The notes: generated by a model from the sequence alone, not told the origin. DNA of 35,044 bases from Fervidobacterium sp. (GCA_003526765.1 DPXZ01000026.1:1-35044); one strand, 5' to 3'. Shown: positions 16,916 through 26,525, counted from the stretch's first letter. A program made the numbers and translations.

Positions 16916-17733
16916 CTCAAACCAGCTCCGCCAATTTTTGTCAATCCAAAAAGTTGCAATGCGTTTTCAAAGACTATCGTAGAGATGTCGCATTCAAAGA
17001 TAACATTCAGCGTGTCAACAACGTACGAAACGTAAATTGGTTCGTTGCGCTTTCCTCTATACTGTTGAGGTGGCAAATAAGGACAATCTGTTTCGGTAAC
17101 TATATTCTCTACACCTACTATTTTGACCACACTTCTCAGCAAATCGTTTTTCGGATATGTGATAGGTCCACCAATTCCCAGTTTAAATCCCAATTTTACG
17201 AACTTCTTTGCCCAATTTTCATCGCTGCTAAATGAGTGGACAATACCCCTTTTTTCAGGTATACCAACTGTTTTCAGTATATCGTATGCATCTTCGTAAG
17301 CATCTCGAATGTGGAGAATCACCGGTAAATCGTTTTCTTGAGCAAGCATAAGTTGCTCTGCAAAGACCTTTTTCTGCGTATCTATCGGTGACATATTTCT
17401 AAAATAATCCAGACCGATTTCACCGATAGCGATGATTCTCTTACCTCTCTTTTGAATATCTATCTTTTTTTGAATTATATCAAGATAATCATTACCAACA
17501 TCTTTGGAATCGTGTGGATGAATACCTATAGCTGCGAATGTATTGCCACACAGATTTGCGATTTTTATGGTATCGTCAATGTCGGAAAGGCTTGTAGAAA
17601 CGTTTATGACAAGCTCTAATGTACTAGCCCTTTTCAATACGTCATCCCTGTCTGTATCGAACTGATTCATATGCAAGTGAGCATGCGTGTCTACCAAAAT
17701 TTTTACATTATTTCCACTATTCAAGGTATACAT
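16912..17733 (-). CDS. tatD: TatD-family metal-dependent hydrolase/DNase
   Basis: The protein (273 aa from ATG 17733) carries the TatD metal ligands in order: DTHAHLH, AIGEIGLDYF, VILHIRDAYEDAY, VHSFSSD and TETDCPYLPP. Family members are 3'-5' exonucleases acting on damaged DNA. The start is ambiguous. ATG 17733 lies only two bases after GGAGG, while TTG 17724 lies eleven bases after it; family proteins usually begin near LVDTHAHL. It is the first gene of the long minus-strand operon, reading from a promoter candidate in the tatD-tdk intergenic palindrome. Confidence 0.93.
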   Translation of the reverse strand: MYTLNSGNNVKILVDTHAHLHMNQFDTDRDDVLKRASTLELVINVSTSLSDIDDTIKIANLCGNTFAAIGIHPHDSKDVGNDYLDIIQKKIDIQKRGKRIIAIGEIGLDYFRNMSPIDTQKKVFAEQLMLAQENDLPVILHIRDAYEDAYDILKTVGIPEKRGIVHSFSSDENWAKKFVKLGFKLGIGGPITYPKNDLLRSVVKIVGVENIVTETDCPYLPPQQYRGKRNEPIYVSYVVDTLNVIFECDISTIVFENALQLFGLTKIGGAGLR

Positions 17734-17746
17734 AACCTCCCTTTTT

Positions 17747-17762
17747 TGATATAATTATATCA
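17747..17762. promoter_or_regulatory. Perfect 16-bp palindrome holding divergent extended -10 boxes
   Basis: TGATATAATTATATCA is its own reverse complement, so TGA-TATAAT reads on both strands. On the - strand it is placed to start transcription about 14 bases before the tatD ATG. On the + strand it would give tdk a leader of about 135 bases. No convincing -35 is seen on either side, so the extended -10 would matter. Confidence 0.55.
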
Positions 17763-17897
17763 GAAATTACTCGATTTCTTACAAAGTTTCTTATAAATCC
17801 CTCAAAAATTGTTCTTGCTTATTGCTTGTCATTGTGCTTATGATGCTTGTGATGTTGTGCTTTGCAAAAGATGCTGATAGAGACGGAGGTGTATAAC

Positions 17898-18476
17898 TTG
17901 CAGCAGATTGGGAAACTCACCGTGATAACTGGACCAATGTATTCTGGAAAGACGACTGAACTCTTGAATTTTGCTGAAATTTATGAGCTTGGTCGAAAGA
18001 AGATAAAGATCTTCAAACCACAGATAGATGTTAGGTACAGTGCCGATGATGTCGTAACTCACAAATTATTCAAGATGCCCGCAACTGTGGTGAAAAACCT
18101 TGATGAGATGGAGACCATTTACAAGAACCTTGATGAAAAACCGGATGCAATTTTCATAGACGAGGTGCACTTCTTTGAAAATGATATAACGTATTTAGTT
18201 AAGGATATGACGGCTGATGGTGTGGATGTGTACTGTGCTGGGTTGGATTTGAATTATCTATGGCAGCCATTTCCAACGACAGCATCACTCATGGCACTAG
18301 CCGACGAGGTGATCAAGAAAAAGGCAGTGTGTGAGATATGTGGCGAGTATACAGGTACACTTTCTTACAAAAAGAAAATTGATGGTGGTATAATCGATGT
18401 TGGTGGAAAAGAAAAATATATTGCAGTATGTAAAGACTGCTATAAAAAGTTGGTGGATGAGGAGGTAAGAACATGA
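17898..18476 (+). CDS. tdk: Thymidine kinase, type II
   Basis: The 192-aa cytoplasmic enzyme phosphorylates thymidine in the salvage pathway. The P-loop is GPMYSGKTTELL, the Walker B-like motif is AIFIDEVHFF, the lasso region lies near YCAGLDLNYLWQPF, and the zinc site has four Cys (CEICGEYTG and CKDCYKK). The start is TTG 17898: GGAGG at 17885-17889 lies eight bases upstream, and the product then begins MQQIGKLTVITG as in the family. The ATG at 17862 would add twelve unsupported residues. The stop overlaps the next gene as ATGA. Confidence 0.95.
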   Translation: MQQIGKLTVITGPMYSGKTTELLNFAEIYELGRKKIKIFKPQIDVRYSADDVVTHKLFKMPATVVKNLDEMETIYKNLDEKPDAIFIDEVHFFENDITYLVKDMTADGVDVYCAGLDLNYLWQPFPTTASLMALADEVIKKKAVCEICGEYTGTLSYKKKIDGGIIDVGGKEKYIAVCKDCYKKLVDEEVRT

Positions 18477-20245
18477 AAAAACCTATTATGAGCATACTGT
18501 TTATCGTTCTGTTCTACATTTTTGCCCTTGGAGCTGGACCTTCAGCAACCGAGGCTGATGTGGTTATTCTCCACAGCTCAAACGTATACGGGAATGTAGT
18601 TCCGTACAATTACTTTACGGAGTCATTCGAGGCAAAAGGATTGATTCCAATTTATTCTTACGTTCAAGAATTAAAATCGAACAATGAAAACTTGGTCTTA
18701 ATCGATACGGGTAATCTCACCTACGGAAGTCCTTTCGGTGACTACTACATCGACAAACCAGACAACCCAGTTATGACGCTCTTCAACCAAATTGGATATG
18801 ATGTATTCGTACCGGGTACTTTTGAACTTTCCTTAGAGCAAGACAGGTTGGAAAACTTAATCGGAAAATTCAAAGGATACACACTCGCTGGAAATCTAAA
18901 AGGTCTTAATACTAAGGTTTATACTTACTATACCAAGGTTCTTCCCAACGGTCTCAAGGTAGCCACAATCGGTGTTACACCGAACTACGGTAAGATGACA
19001 TTTGATGACCAAGTAAAAGTGATAAAAGAGAAGCTGACCAAATTAAAAGAGCAAGTAAAGCCAGACGTAATCGTCCTTGCAACGAGCGGTGGTATAACCA
19101 ACGACCCAATAACTGGGAAGAAGTTAGCACTTGAAAGTGATTTGAATATAGGGGATCGACTTGTGAAAGAATTTGCCAAAGATGTAGATGTGTTCCTCTT
19201 CGGTAATGAAGCCATCGTTTACACTGGGACAAATAACAATAAGGCATATTCCATACCAGGAGCAGATGGTTCATCGATAAATGAGATAAACATAAAATTA
19301 AATAAAGTTTCTAACAAGTGGGCCATTAAAGATATCAGCATCAAAAACGTTGACATGGCTAGTGTAGAAGTCTCACAACCAATACTCTCTTGGGCAGAAC
19401 AATATGAAGCACCCGTTGAAAATTGGTTGAACGAAAGGGTCCTTGACTCTACCATAACCGTTGGATTTCACAAATACATGGCGATTCTTGAAGACAACTT
19501 GATAACAGAGATAGTGAATAAATCTATCATCGATTACACGAAAGCAAGTGCTGGAATATGGAACGTCTTCAATCCCAATTATAGCGGATTGGCAGAAGGC
19601 ATAGTAACGAGAAAAGATATATACAAGATGGTTGGAAAGACAACTACTGTAAAACTCGTGCAGATGACGGGAATGGATATTAGAAATCTCGTAGCTTCCT
19701 ACTCAAAGTACATAAAATTCAGCGATAGCAGAATAGTATTTAGTTCTTTGTTATCAAAAGAACCTTGGATAATAGATTTGTTTGAAAATATCCAGTATGA
19801 GAACGTCATAAACGATGGTACAATCAGACGACTTGATTTTGCCGGTAAACCCATAAGTGATAGTGATCAATTCTTTGTGTCCCTACCATCTCTAAGAACG
19901 TACGGCGATAATCCTATATTTGCTGGCAAAGTTGTAAAGGACTTTGAAGTTCCAGTTGCCAATATCCTTCTTGAAAACATCAAGACAATCGTCGGTGGCG
20001 AGACGATCAATTTGCAAGAAGATATGAACAGATCAGTCTACATTGCATTGCAATACACTGTGCAACCTGGAGATACGTTCAGGCAAATTGCTTACAGATT
20101 AGCTGTTTCAGAAGATGAACTGCTGAAACTGAATCCGGTGATAAAAGATGTCAACCTTATAAGACCTGGCTGGAAACTCAATTACTATAAGAGATACTTG
20201 GACCTTATTCCACCATTGAAAGAATTGTTTGAATACGAAGATTAA
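18473..20245 (+). CDS. Exported 5'-nucleotidase-fold protein with degenerate metal site and C-terminal LysM
   Basis: The 590-aa protein has a signal peptide (MKKPIMSILFIVLFYIFALG), a UshA-like metallophosphatase fold, a 5'-nucleotidase C-terminal domain (about 330-520, TVGFHKYMA ... GMDIRNLVASY) and a LysM domain near 528-575 (YTVQPGDTFRQIAYRL). The canonical ligand motifs are altered. LHTND-x-HG reads LHSSNVYG (D37 to N, H39 to Y). D-x-GD reads DTGN (N81). GNHE reads GTFE. The late S-H-x-G reads ATSGGI, and GHSH reads GNEA. It is therefore probably catalytically dead, perhaps a cell-wall or toga-linked structural or binding protein; that is inference from recalled family motifs. It is translationally coupled to tdk by ATGA. 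Confidence 0.82.
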   Translation: MKKPIMSILFIVLFYIFALGAGPSATEADVVILHSSNVYGNVVPYNYFTESFEAKGLIPIYSYVQELKSNNENLVLIDTGNLTYGSPFGDYYIDKPDNPVMTLFNQIGYDVFVPGTFELSLEQDRLENLIGKFKGYTLAGNLKGLNTKVYTYYTKVLPNGLKVATIGVTPNYGKMTFDDQVKVIKEKLTKLKEQVKPDVIVLATSGGITNDPITGKKLALESDLNIGDRLVKEFAKDVDVFLFGNEAIVYTGTNNNKAYSIPGADGSSINEINIKLNKVSNKWAIKDISIKNVDMASVEVSQPILSWAEQYEAPVENWLNERVLDSTITVGFHKYMAILEDNLITEIVNKSIIDYTKASAGIWNVFNPNYSGLAEGIVTRKDIYKMVGKTTTVKLVQMTGMDIRNLVASYSKYIKFSDSRIVFSSLLSKEPWIIDLFENIQYENVINDGTIRRLDFAGKPISDSDQFFVSLPSLRTYGDNPIFAGKVVKDFEVPVANILLENIKTIVGGETINLQEDMNRSVYIALQYTVQPGDTFRQIAYRLAVSEDELLKLNPVIKDVNLIRPGWKLNYYKRYLDLIPPLKELFEYED

Positions 20246-20335
20246 TTTTTAAAACCCAAAATCGAAGAGGAAAGAAGTATCAAGGGGCATAATTAAATAG
20301 AGAGAATAAATAGTTAGACGATCGATAGACAATCG

Positions 20336-20357
20336 AAGGGTGGCAAATGCCACCCTT
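20336..20357 (+). terminator. Hairpin terminator after the nucleotidase-like gene
   Basis: AAGGGTGGC and GCCACCCTT form a 9-bp stem around a 4-nt AAAT loop. The following tract (TGCTGTTG) is only moderately T-rich, so termination may be incomplete. Confidence 0.75.
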
Positions 20358-20469
20358 TGCTGTTGAATTTCGCTCTAAATAACGATTTAGTGAGAATGTG
20401 ACAAAAGTGTGTGCGAAATATTTGTTTTGTTAATGTTTTCTATTTCTTCACATCCGTTACTAAGTTGTG

Positions 20470-20478
20470 TGATATAAT
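20470..20478 (+). promoter_or_regulatory. Extended -10 promoter for the metG operon
   Basis: TGATATAAT is an exact -10 hexamer with a TGn extension. It would start transcription about 65 bases before the metG GTG. No good -35 is seen at 17 bases. Confidence 0.6.
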
Positions 20479-20548
20479 TTTATATGAGAATTCATGTTAA
20501 AACTCGTATAAAATAATAGAAGAAGAGAACATTTGGAGGTGCCACACT

Positions 20549-22531
20549 GTGAAAAAGTTTTACATAACAACACCTATCTATTACGTTAATGCAGAACCAC
20601 ACATCGGTAGTTCGTATACTACGATTATGGGCGATATAATCGCAAGATATAAGAGGATGATGGGATACGACGTCTTTTATCTCACTGGAACAGATGAGCA
20701 TGGTCAAAAAATCGAACAAGCGGCAAGGCAAAAGGGGATTGAACCTAAGCAATTATGTGACGAATTAGCTGGGAAATTTAAACAGCTTTGGAAAGACCTT
20801 GGCATAACAAACGATTATTTTGTCAGAACAACCGATGAGTCACATGTGAGGACAGTTCAGTATTTCGTTTCGAAGATGTTGGAAAATGGTGACTTATACA
20901 AAGGTACATACGAGGGATGGTACTGTGTTCCTTGCGAGACTTACTGGAATGAAGACGAACTCGAGATGGATGAGCATGGCCATAAAATATGCCCAACTTG
21001 CAAGAGAGAAGTTCAACTCATAAAGGAAGAAAATTACTTCTTCAAACTTTCAAAATACAACGAATCGCTTTTAAAACTGTTCACCGAGAATCCAGAATTT
21101 GTTGAGCCGGATTTCAGAAGAAATGAGATGCTCAAGATTCTGGAATCTGGTTTAAAAGATTTATCCATAACGCGAACAACACTAAAGTGGGGCATTCCGA
21201 TGCCAGATGACCCACAACATGTGATATATGTTTGGGTTGACGCCTTGATAAACTATGTTTCAGCCATCGGCTATCCTGATAATTTAGAGACGTTTGAAAA
21301 ATGGTGGCCCGCCGATTTACATTTGATAGGCAAGGAAATCAACAGATTCCATAGCCTTATTTGGCCTGCCATGTTAATGTCTGTGGGTTTACCTTTGCCT
21401 AAAAAGGTATACGCACACGGTTGGTTGACTGTTAATGGACAGAAGATAAGTAAATCTCTGGGAAATGCAATAGATCCGAGAGAATACATGAACAAATATG
21501 GGAACGATGTTGTCAGATACTACCTTGCACGAGATGTAATGTTTGGTAGAGATGGTGACTTCTCGGAAGAGAACCTCATAAAACGATTGAATTCTGATCT
21601 GGCAAATGACTACGGTAATTTACTACACAGAACGCTTGCAATGATCAAGAAGCACTTTGATTCAAAGATACCGGAGATCAAAACATTGGAAGACATCGAT
21701 AGGAAACTCTTAGAAGAATACGAAGAAACCAAAAGAACTTACATAGAGCTTATGGAAAGATACAAAATCACAGATGCGTTAGATCACCTGTGGCAGTTCA
21801 TATCTTCACTCAACAAGTATTTTGATGAAACAAGACCGTGGACGTTGGCGAAAGAGGGGAAGATGGAAAGACTTGGCACAGTTTTGGCAATCGTGACAGA
21901 GAACATAATGAAAGTTGCGACGCTTGCATCCCCAGTTATGCCCAATTCTTCTGCAGAAGTTTACAGAAGACTTTCCATGGAACCTGTGTTCACTGATCAT
22001 GTATTGGAAGGGTGGAACAACCTAAAGGGGAAGAGCATTATACATGGCGAGCCACTATTCAAGAAGATGGAAAAGATAGAAAGTGAGAAGACGAACACGG
22101 AGGTAGATAAAATGGAAAAACTGAATAACAAACCAGAAGAAGAAAAAAAGCTGGAAGTGAAAGAAACAAGCGACAGTAAGGCTGAAAATGTGGTAACAAC
22201 GGAAGAATTCTTGGATATTGACACATTCAAAAGAGTGGACCTCAGAGTTGCCAAGATACTTGAAGCGGAAAGAGTACAAAAATCTGAAAAGTTGGTTAAA
22301 TTGCAGATCGACCTCGGCGAGCTTGGTAAGAGACAGATAGTTGCTGGAATAGCACAATACTATAGCCCGGAAGAACTCGTCGGTAGATTGATAATTGTTG
22401 TAGCAAATCTTAAGCCTGCAAAGTTGATGGGCATAGAGTCGAGAGGCATGTTATTGGCAGCAAAGAAGGATGGTCAACTCAGATTATTGACAGTTTCAGG
22501 GGACATAGAACCTGGTGCAAAGATTTCCTGA
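20549..22531 (+). CDS. metG: Methionyl-tRNA synthetase
   Basis: The 660-aa enzyme charges tRNA-Met. Class I signatures are PHIGS near residue 18 (the HIGH box) and KISKS near residue 300 (the KMSKS loop). A zinc knuckle (CVPCETYW ... CPTCKRE) lies in the connective domain. After a Lys/Glu-rich linker (about 515-550), a Trbp111-type tRNA-binding domain closes the protein (FKRVDLRVAKILEAE ... GIESRGMLLAAK). The start is GTG 20549, seven bases after GGAGGTG. It is the first gene of the plus-strand block that includes gyrA and lexA. Confidence 0.97.
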   Translation: MKKFYITTPIYYVNAEPHIGSSYTTIMGDIIARYKRMMGYDVFYLTGTDEHGQKIEQAARQKGIEPKQLCDELAGKFKQLWKDLGITNDYFVRTTDESHVRTVQYFVSKMLENGDLYKGTYEGWYCVPCETYWNEDELEMDEHGHKICPTCKREVQLIKEENYFFKLSKYNESLLKLFTENPEFVEPDFRRNEMLKILESGLKDLSITRTTLKWGIPMPDDPQHVIYVWVDALINYVSAIGYPDNLETFEKWWPADLHLIGKEINRFHSLIWPAMLMSVGLPLPKKVYAHGWLTVNGQKISKSLGNAIDPREYMNKYGNDVVRYYLARDVMFGRDGDFSEENLIKRLNSDLANDYGNLLHRTLAMIKKHFDSKIPEIKTLEDIDRKLLEEYEETKRTYIELMERYKITDALDHLWQFISSLNKYFDETRPWTLAKEGKMERLGTVLAIVTENIMKVATLASPVMPNSSAEVYRRLSMEPVFTDHVLEGWNNLKGKSIIHGEPLFKKMEKIESEKTNTEVDKMEKLNNKPEEEKKLEVKETSDSKAENVVTTEEFLDIDTFKRVDLRVAKILEAERVQKSEKLVKLQIDLGELGKRQIVAGIAQYYSPEELVGRLIIVVANLKPAKLMGIESRGMLLAAKKDGQLRLLTVSGDIEPGAKIS

Positions 22532-22624
22532 CAAATTAGCACAAAATTTCAGCTTAGCACACATTGACACATGCGTGTTATCAAAAACATAGAAAAATAT
22601 TGAAAGTGGTAGGGAGGCATAGTA

Positions 22625-25123
22625 ATGAGTGATGAAATAGATCGCGAGCTTAATCGCGGTATGAACAATGGAAATGAAGGGGCGACTGAGAATCCATCAA
22701 ACGCAACGAATGTAATCGACCGTGTACTGGAAGATGAACTCGTCAAGTCATACTTGAGTTACTCTATGAGTGTCATAATAGGTCGTGCAATTCCAGACGT
22801 GCGAGATGGACTCAAACCAGTCCAAAGAAGAATCATTTACTCTATGTATGAACTTGGTCTTGCGCATAGTAAATCATCCAAAAAGGCGGCGCGTATCGTT
22901 GGTGAGGTCATGGGTAAGTACCACCCACATGGAGATGCTTCCATATACGACGCACTTGTGAGGATGGCACAGCCGTGGGCTATGCGCTATCCAATTGTTG
23001 AAGGGCAAGGAAACTTCGGTTCAATAGACAGGGACCCGCCAGCTGCTATGAGGTACACGGAGGCAAAATTACAGAGAATTGCAGATGAAATGATTGAAGA
23101 TATAGATAAGCAAACAGTTAGGATGCTCGATAACTTTGATGGCAGTTTACAAGAACCAGAAGTGCTACCAGCAAAGTTACCTAATCTACTACTCAACGGT
23201 GCGAGCGGTATAGCAGTTGGTATGGCAACGAATATTCCAACACACAATTTAAACAACGTTGTAGATGCAATCATTACGTACGTCAAAAATCCAGACGTCT
23301 CCATCGAACAACTCATAGACATCATCGAAGGACCAGATTTTCCAACTGGTGGAATCATCATAGGCAAAAGTGGCATAAGGGAGATGTACATAACTGGAAA
23401 AGGTAGCTTTACCGTAAGGGGAAGAGTAGAGATAAAACACGAAAGGAAAAGAAAAAGTATAATTATCAACGAAATCCCTTACAACGTGAACAAGGCTGAG
23501 CTGATAGGACAGATAGCAAAGTTCTTGGAAGAAGAAGAAATACCTGTAAAAGACCTACGCGACGAGAGCGACAAGGACGGTTTAAGAATTGTTATAGAAT
23601 TACCGGAAGATCTGAACGAAGAGGTTATACTCAACAATCTATATCAAAAGACCAACTTGCAGGTCAGATTCAATGCCAATTTCTTGGTGATAGATGGCGA
23701 TAAACAGCCCCGGCTCATGAATTTGAAACAACTCATAGAAGCGTACGTAAAACACAGATTCGACGTAGTCAGAAAAAGAACCCAGTACGCATACCAACAA
23801 GACTCGAAGAGAGCACACATACTCGAAGGACTAATTAAAGCTTCGAGGGCAATCGATACTGTTGTGAACATCGTTAGAAGCGCAAAAGATGCAGCAGAGG
23901 CAGCAGCTCAGCTTATGGACATTCTGACCATGAGCGAAGAGCAGGCAAAGGCTGTGCTGGACATGAGACTTGGTAGATTAACAAGCCTTGAGACACAGAA
24001 TTTGCAAGAAGAGTACAGTGCGATACTGGTAAAATTGGACAAAGAAAAGGAATTGCTGATGAGCGACTACAAAGTTTACGATGTTATAGTCAGTGAGCTT
24101 GAAGAAATAAAGAACAAGTATGGTGATGAAAGACGTACTGAGATAACAGAGTACGAAGAGACAGTGACAAAATTTGATAAGAAAGACCTCGTACCGAATA
24201 AAGATGTTGTGATAACGCTAACAAGAAAAGGTTTCTTGAAACTAATGGATGTTAACGCGTTCAGGACTCAAAAGAGGAATGGTAAAGGCGTTTTGGGCGC
24301 TAATTTGATGGAGGACGATATCATCTCTCAAGTGTTGTACACGAAACTCCACAACAAGACGTTGTTCTTTACATCGCATGGTAAGGTATACGAACTTGAG
24401 AACATAGAGGTTGAGGAAAGCAATAGGGCGACCAAAGGCAAACCAGTTACGAAGTACATAAAGCTCGATGATGGCGAGAGAGTGCTGTCGATGATCGATA
24501 TTACAGATTACATTGGTGATCTATTCTTTGTCACAAAAAACGGCATAGTTAAGCGCACGAGCTTAGACGACTTTAGAAACATCAATTCAAAAGGTATTAG
24601 GGCAATAACGTTCAAAGACGGTGATGAACTCGTGTCAGTTCTTAGAGTTACATCTGATCAAAGTACAGTACTAATATCAACAAAATTGGGACTGAGCATC
24701 AGATTCGGAGTTGACGATGTACGAACGATGGGAAGAAATGCTGCAGGCGTAAGGGGCATTCGATTGAGAGAAGGCGATCGAGTGATATCGTCAACGATAC
24801 TCGACAACGACAGTGGCTATATTTTGACAATCACGGAAAATGGATACGGCAAGATCACAGAAGTAAATGAGTACCGGAAGCAATCGAGAGATGGCCTTGG
24901 AATTAAGAATATAAGTGAGCTCGAAAAGACAGGCCCAATTGTGGGTGTTTCATACGTCACGGGAAATGAAGAGATCGTCGTGTTTACAAAAGATGGTGCG
25001 AGTATCAAGTTCAAGATTTCAGACATACCCTCAAGAGGGAGAGTCGCACAAGGCGTCAAGATAATTCATTTAGCTGAAAGTGATTGCATTGCAGACTTCG
25101 CTGTCCTTGGTGGTGAAGAGTAA
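22625..25123 (+). CDS. gyrA: DNA gyrase subunit A
   Basis: The 832-aa protein breaks and rejoins DNA in the gyrase A2B2 complex. The catalytic tyrosine is Y144 in [11 protein letters not shown], and [19 protein letters not shown] is the quinolone-region helix. The C-terminal beta-pinwheel wraps DNA. Its GyrA box reads QKRNGKG at 549-555, where the classical form is QRRGGKG; the Arg-Gly-Gly core is changed to Arg-Asn-Gly. An acidic/Asn-rich extension of about 30 residues precedes the usual start ([19 protein letters not shown]). A GGGAGG site precedes ATG 22625. The box supports gyrase over topoisomerase IV, though the variant leaves some doubt. Confidence 0.92.
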   Translation: MSDEIDRELNRGMNNGNEGATENPSNATNVIDRVLEDELVKSYLSYSMSVIIGRAIPDVRDGLKPVQRRIIYSMYELGLAHSKSSKKAARIVGEVMGKYHPHGDASIYDALVRMAQPWAMRYPIVEGQGNFGSIDRDPPAAMRYTEAKLQRIADEMIEDIDKQTVRMLDNFDGSLQEPEVLPAKLPNLLLNGASGIAVGMATNIPTHNLNNVVDAIITYVKNPDVSIEQLIDIIEGPDFPTGGIIIGKSGIREMYITGKGSFTVRGRVEIKHERKRKSIIINEIPYNVNKAELIGQIAKFLEEEEIPVKDLRDESDKDGLRIVIELPEDLNEEVILNNLYQKTNLQVRFNANFLVIDGDKQPRLMNLKQLIEAYVKHRFDVVRKRTQYAYQQDSKRAHILEGLIKASRAIDTVVNIVRSAKDAAEAAAQLMDILTMSEEQAKAVLDMRLGRLTSLETQNLQEEYSAILVKLDKEKELLMSDYKVYDVIVSELEEIKNKYGDERRTEITEYEETVTKFDKKDLVPNKDVVITLTRKGFLKLMDVNAFRTQKRNGKGVLGANLMEDDIISQVLYTKLHNKTLFFTSHGKVYELENIEVEESNRATKGKPVTKYIKLDDGERVLSMIDITDYIGDLFFVTKNGIVKRTSLDDFRNINSKGIRAITFKDGDELVSVLRVTSDQSTVLISTKLGLSIRFGVDDVRTMGRNAAGVRGIRLREGDRVISSTILDNDSGYILTITENGYGKITEVNEYRKQSRDGLGIKNISELEKTGPIVGVSYVTGNEEIVVFTKDGASIKFKISDIPSRGRVAQGVKIIHLAESDCIADFAVLGGEE

Positions 25124-25125
25124 AT

Positions 25126-25527
25126 TTGTATCGGGAAATAGAACACACGGCGGATATTGCTTACGAAATAATCGCCAATGATACATTAGAAGCATTCAGA
25201 GATATTGTTTCTATAATAAAAGATAACACACATTACCTGGCTAAAGAGTCTTCAGAGCAAAAGAAACATTTGCACAAAAAGCTTGAAAAATGTTATAATA
25301 TCATCAATGAGAATACGGGAGAATTTGATGAAGATAAACTCTTTGACGCTGTAAACGATATAATCTCACTTGTTGATAGAGGCTATTATCCATATGAAAC
25401 AGATGGGTACTGTATTAGTTATATTGAATCAAGGATTTACACGGAGCTAAAGGCACTTACTTACTACAACCTAAAAATTGAAAATGTGGATAACCAATTA
25501 TATGTTAGGATGGTGTTCGACGTATGA
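25126..25527 (+). CDS. Archease family protein
   Basis: The 133-aa protein matches archease, an activator of the RtcB RNA ligase in the systems studied. The N-terminal EHTADIAYEI motif, with its conserved Asp, and the C-terminal ELKALTYYNLKIE ... VRMVFDV segments are both present. The start is TTG 25126, two bases after the gyrA stop. Its stop overlaps lexA as ATGA, so it is coupled to both neighbours. No rtcB is in the window. The central region is charged and less conserved. The identification rests on the two end motifs. Confidence 0.85.
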   Translation: MYREIEHTADIAYEIIANDTLEAFRDIVSIIKDNTHYLAKESSEQKKHLHKKLEKCYNIINENTGEFDEDKLFDAVNDIISLVDRGYYPYETDGYCISYIESRIYTELKALTYYNLKIENVDNQLYVRMVFDV

Positions 25528-26120
25528 AAGATCTCACAGAAAAACAGACTTTAGTATACGATTTTATAAAAGAATATATAATGATCAAGGGTTATGCTCC
25601 TTCGATCAGAGATGTAGCAAAGAGATTCAAGATGACACCTAGAGGTGCACAGCAACATGTTATTGCACTTGAAAAGAAAGGTTACATAAAAAGAGGAAAA
25701 GGGCCCAGAACGATCTCTCTATCGGACAGGAAAGAGAGCATCATAGTGCCTGTAAAGGGAAAAATAGCTGCAGGACAAGCCATTGAAATGTTTGAGGAGA
25801 TCGATGAAGAAATAGAAGTACCATTGGCTATGCTTAAAGGATACGGTGAATACTTTGCTCTCAAGGTGCAAGGAGAGAGCATGATAAATGCTCACATAAT
25901 TGATGGCGATTACGTTATATTGAAAAGACAGTACACTGCCGAGAACAACTCCATAGTTGCTGCTGTTGTTGATGATAAGATAACTTTGAAAAGGATTAAC
26001 GTAAGGGATGAACAAGTTGAACTCGTTCCAGAGAATGATGCATATCAGGTTATGGTTTACGACCCGAAGAGGGTCAGAATTATTGGAAAAATGATAGGTC
26101 TCATCAGAATAACAAGTTGA
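25524..26120 (+). CDS. lexA: LexA-family SOS repressor
   Basis: The 198-aa protein has an N-terminal winged helix (TEKQTLVYDFIKEYI ... SIRDVAKRFKMTPRGAQQHV) and a C-terminal S24 autoprotease. The cleavage bond is A83-G84 in GKIAAGQAIE, and the catalytic dyad is S119 (QGESM) and K156 (ITLKRI). All elements needed for RecA-stimulated self-cleavage are intact. It overlaps the archease gene by ATGA. I found no obvious inverted repeat that could be its own operator near the operon start. Confidence 0.94.
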   Translation: MKDLTEKQTLVYDFIKEYIMIKGYAPSIRDVAKRFKMTPRGAQQHVIALEKKGYIKRGKGPRTISLSDRKESIIVPVKGKIAAGQAIEMFEEIDEEIEVPLAMLKGYGEYFALKVQGESMINAHIIDGDYVILKRQYTAENNSIVAAVVDDKITLKRINVRDEQVELVPENDAYQVMVYDPKRVRIIGKMIGLIRITS

Positions 26121-26154
26121 GAGTCCAACCTTAATGGGATGAGGGGGAACATGC

Positions 26155-26511
26155 GTGAAGGAATCGAGTAAACTTGAACAGCAACTCATATTAGGCAAGA
26201 TAGTGGAATTCAAAATGCCAAAAGAATTTGACTTAAACAACAGCTATGATATAAAAGAGTACATCTATACAGAGGCATTTGATAAAGGTTATATACATGT
26301 ATTACTTGATTTCTCGGGAACTGAGTATATTGACAGTACTGGTCTTGGTACTATTGTTGCACTGCACAGGCAATCTTTAATGAAGGCGGGGTCCATAGCG
26401 TTTGTGAATTTTGATGAAAACATCAAGAAACTTCTTAAAATGACGGCATTAGATAGGGTTTTAAACATATTTGAAAGTGAGAAAGATGCTATAGAGTTTT
26501 TGAATAGATAG
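26155..26511 (+). CDS. STAS-domain anti-sigma factor antagonist, copy 1
   Basis: The 118-aa soluble protein is a SpoIIAA-like antagonist. The phospho-acceptor Ser is S61 in EYIDSTGLGTIVALH. An N-terminal extension of about 15 residues precedes the usual first strand. The start is GTG 26155, seven bases after GAGGGGG. The second STAS gene begins 14 bases after its stop. The shared ending segment NENIKKLLKMTALDRV suggests that the pair arose by duplication. The partner kinase is not adjacent. Confidence 0.9.
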   Translation: MKESSKLEQQLILGKIVEFKMPKEFDLNNSYDIKEYIYTEAFDKGYIHVLLDFSGTEYIDSTGLGTIVALHRQSLMKAGSIAFVNFDENIKKLLKMTALDRVLNIFESEKDAIEFLNR

Positions 26512-26525
26512 GGAGGGGATAAATT

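Larger units (their letters stand above)
20246..20548. other. Intergenic region between the nucleotidase-like gene and metG
   Basis: I find no gene in these 303 bases. They hold the terminator at 20336-20357, an AT-rich stretch and the metG promoter near 20470. No T-box or SAM-type leader structure is apparent upstream of metG. Confidence 0.7.

Noticed and set aside
20357-20548. T-box or SAM riboswitch upstream of metG
   Set aside because: The leader from the likely start site is only about 65 bases and shows no stem-loop, T-box sequence or terminator.
22987-23469. 160-aa open frame on the - strand within gyrA
   Set aside because: Met/Ile/Ser-rich antisense shadow of a conserved catalytic region.
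25719-26240. 173-aa open frame on the - strand across lexA
   Set aside because: Antisense to lexA and the first STAS gene, without motifs or a ribosome site.
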